From positions 13,087,137 to 13,151,136 of the forward strand of contig CM030861.1 in NCBI GenBank assembly GCA_018105865.1: a stretch of 64,000 bases of DNA, given 5' to 3'. Numbering within the stretch: position 1 is the first letter of the stretch; the number at the start of each line of letters is the position of its first letter. The notes under the pieces are model-generated. The model saw only the letters and a list, made by a program, of their open reading frames with translations, made no database searches and had not been told where the DNA came from. This document shows, one piece after another, positions 62,651 through 64,000 of this stretch. The stretch comes from Metaphire vulgaris. Lineage: Eukaryota; Annelida; Clitellata; Crassiclitellata; Megascolecidae. A program made the translations under genes and the position numbers.

Positions 62651-64000
62651 CAAGAACAGAGGCAGTTTGTATACCAGTTAGGCCTACCAAAGACAAGGTC
62701 ATTGGGAAGGTTTGTAAATCTTCTAATAGAATAGAAAAGCAAACTGTCAAAACAAAAAGCATAATGAGAATAAATAGATGTGATCTAAAAAATCATGAAG
62801 GGGTCTGAGCCTGGCCCCCCATCTGCATTGAAAGACCCGAACCTCTTTTGTGTCATTGCTTCATAAAAATTAATTCTATAAGAGGACTCTAATGATTGGT
62901 CCATTTAATATAATGCTATGATAAATCCTTGACTTTTACACAGTTATACTCAACAAAGAAAAACATGCAAAGTTAGATTAGGTGACATTTATTCACCCAC
63001 AGAAAATTTAACTTAGATATGCTAATTTCTTCTCTCGTCCACACAAAAATTGTCCAAGCCACCACCACCTCCCTCAAATCTGGAAAGCAATTCTTAAATG
63101 TGTCCAAACAGACTTGGGCGACAAACGATATCGGAATCCCCGAAAACTGCAACAGAACGGCAGAAACCCTCAACCACGCCGATTTAATTTATATGCAGTA
63201 GAGGCGCTACATAAATCGGAGTCGAGGGAATCGAGACTAACCGTGTATGTGTCGGCAAAACATTGACGAGCTTATTTCGTATTAAATATGCGTCGCTTCA
63301 AAGTTCCCGAACAGACAGAACGGCAAACGACCTTCGAGTCTAAATAATAAATTTATTTATCATAAAAATACAAATAATTGTGAAAGTAAACGATCTCCGC
63401 TGACCCTGCTTTCAATGCAGACAACCGACATCCATGACATCACCTTCGGCCGATAACGAAATACCGGATTTCCGCTAGATCTACTTTTTTCCCGGGAGAT
63501 CTACCGGATCCCGAGTTTTCGCCGCTAGACTTTTTCGTGCAAATGAGAAAATAAACAATAGTAAATTTATATAGCGCTTGAGTGTAGTACCATGAGTAGC
63601 AACCTATTCTTTGGCGCTTAAACTTGCATTGAAATAACTGTAGGCGAAATACTCATAGTCAAAACGCGGGTATGTGCATGTGGGCACTCGTGAATGTGTG
63701 TGTGTGTGTTTGTGGATGGGGTAAGGGAGAAGGTATGTGCTTGTCCGACACTGCACGTGTATGGAAGCTCATACGCACGAAGTGCATTGAAAATCAGCTT
63801 AACGGGAATTCTAAAACACTACTGCCACCTCGCGAATATAAAGAACCAAATATAAAGGAAATGTTTTATTCAGAACAAAATTATTTACACTGTACGCTGC
63901 GGGCATTAATTCTTTATCGATATGAGCAAATGTCAACTTTCACACATTATAATTGATACTAAATAGAATTACTTATACCGTAATCGTTCTGTGTTACCTG

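Larger units (their letters stand above)
58750..64000. other. Stretch without a recognised coding exon
   Basis: Upstream of the R3H start codon. The GC-rich part at about 59060-59480 could hold its promoter or a noncoding first exon, but nothing proves it. The rest contains the repeats listed separately and a TATATAGCGC repeat tail near 63570. Confidence 0.4.

Overview
This is a window of animal nuclear DNA, not bacterial or viral. Its genes are split into short exons with GT...AG junctions, and the proteins are metazoan (R3H/SUZ protein, DDX31-type helicase, Ig-domain protein, secreted Cys-rich protein). Between and inside them lies very repeat-rich sequence: long tri-, di- and pentanucleotide arrays, many short non-autonomous DNA transposons with intact target-site duplications, a tRNA-derived SINE and two satellite-like arrays. 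It suggests an invertebrate, probably marine, but the species cannot be fixed from the sequence alone.

Layout. (1) 1.06-5.4 kb, plus: a small multi-pass membrane protein in about five exons. (2) 7.7-24.1 kb, minus: a three-Ig-domain secreted or surface protein with a signal-peptide exon and mostly phase-1 introns; its 3' end is unresolved. (3) 28.3-37.1 kb, plus: a complete 18-exon DEAD-box helicase of the DDX31/Dbp7 type (710 aa), with one GC-AG intron. (4) 37.2-39.0 kb, minus, tail-to-tail with the helicase: the 3' three exons of a secreted protein carrying two copies of a PC-x5-DCC-x5-C module; an upstream exon may lie at 47.2 kb. (5) 48.1-58.3 kb, minus: a 12-exon R3H/SUZ protein (R3HDM1/2, Drosophila encore class), predicted 1134 aa. 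A paired, compensating frameshift lies between a CAG tract and a GCC tract in its large exon. All exon models were derived by reading splice sites and matching phases by eye.

Intergenic and intronic DNA is dominated by repeats. At least ten hAT-like miniature elements carry exact or near-exact 8-bp target duplications. Four TTAA-bounded elements are each exactly 80 bp. Two TA-bounded pogo/Tigger-like elements are present. A roughly 350-500-bp family carries about 90-bp direct repeats at both ends (three copies). There is an approximately 333-bp satellite with a palindrome and an approximately 205-bp tandem array. No rRNA, CRISPR or intact autonomous transposon was recognised. The genes look like unrelated neighbours; no shared pathway is apparent.

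Most worth a second look: the duplicated DCC-module secreted protein, the 80-bp TTAA family, the terminal-repeat family, the compensating frameshift and poly-Tyr tail of the R3H gene, and the phased CRE-like cluster at 10 kb.
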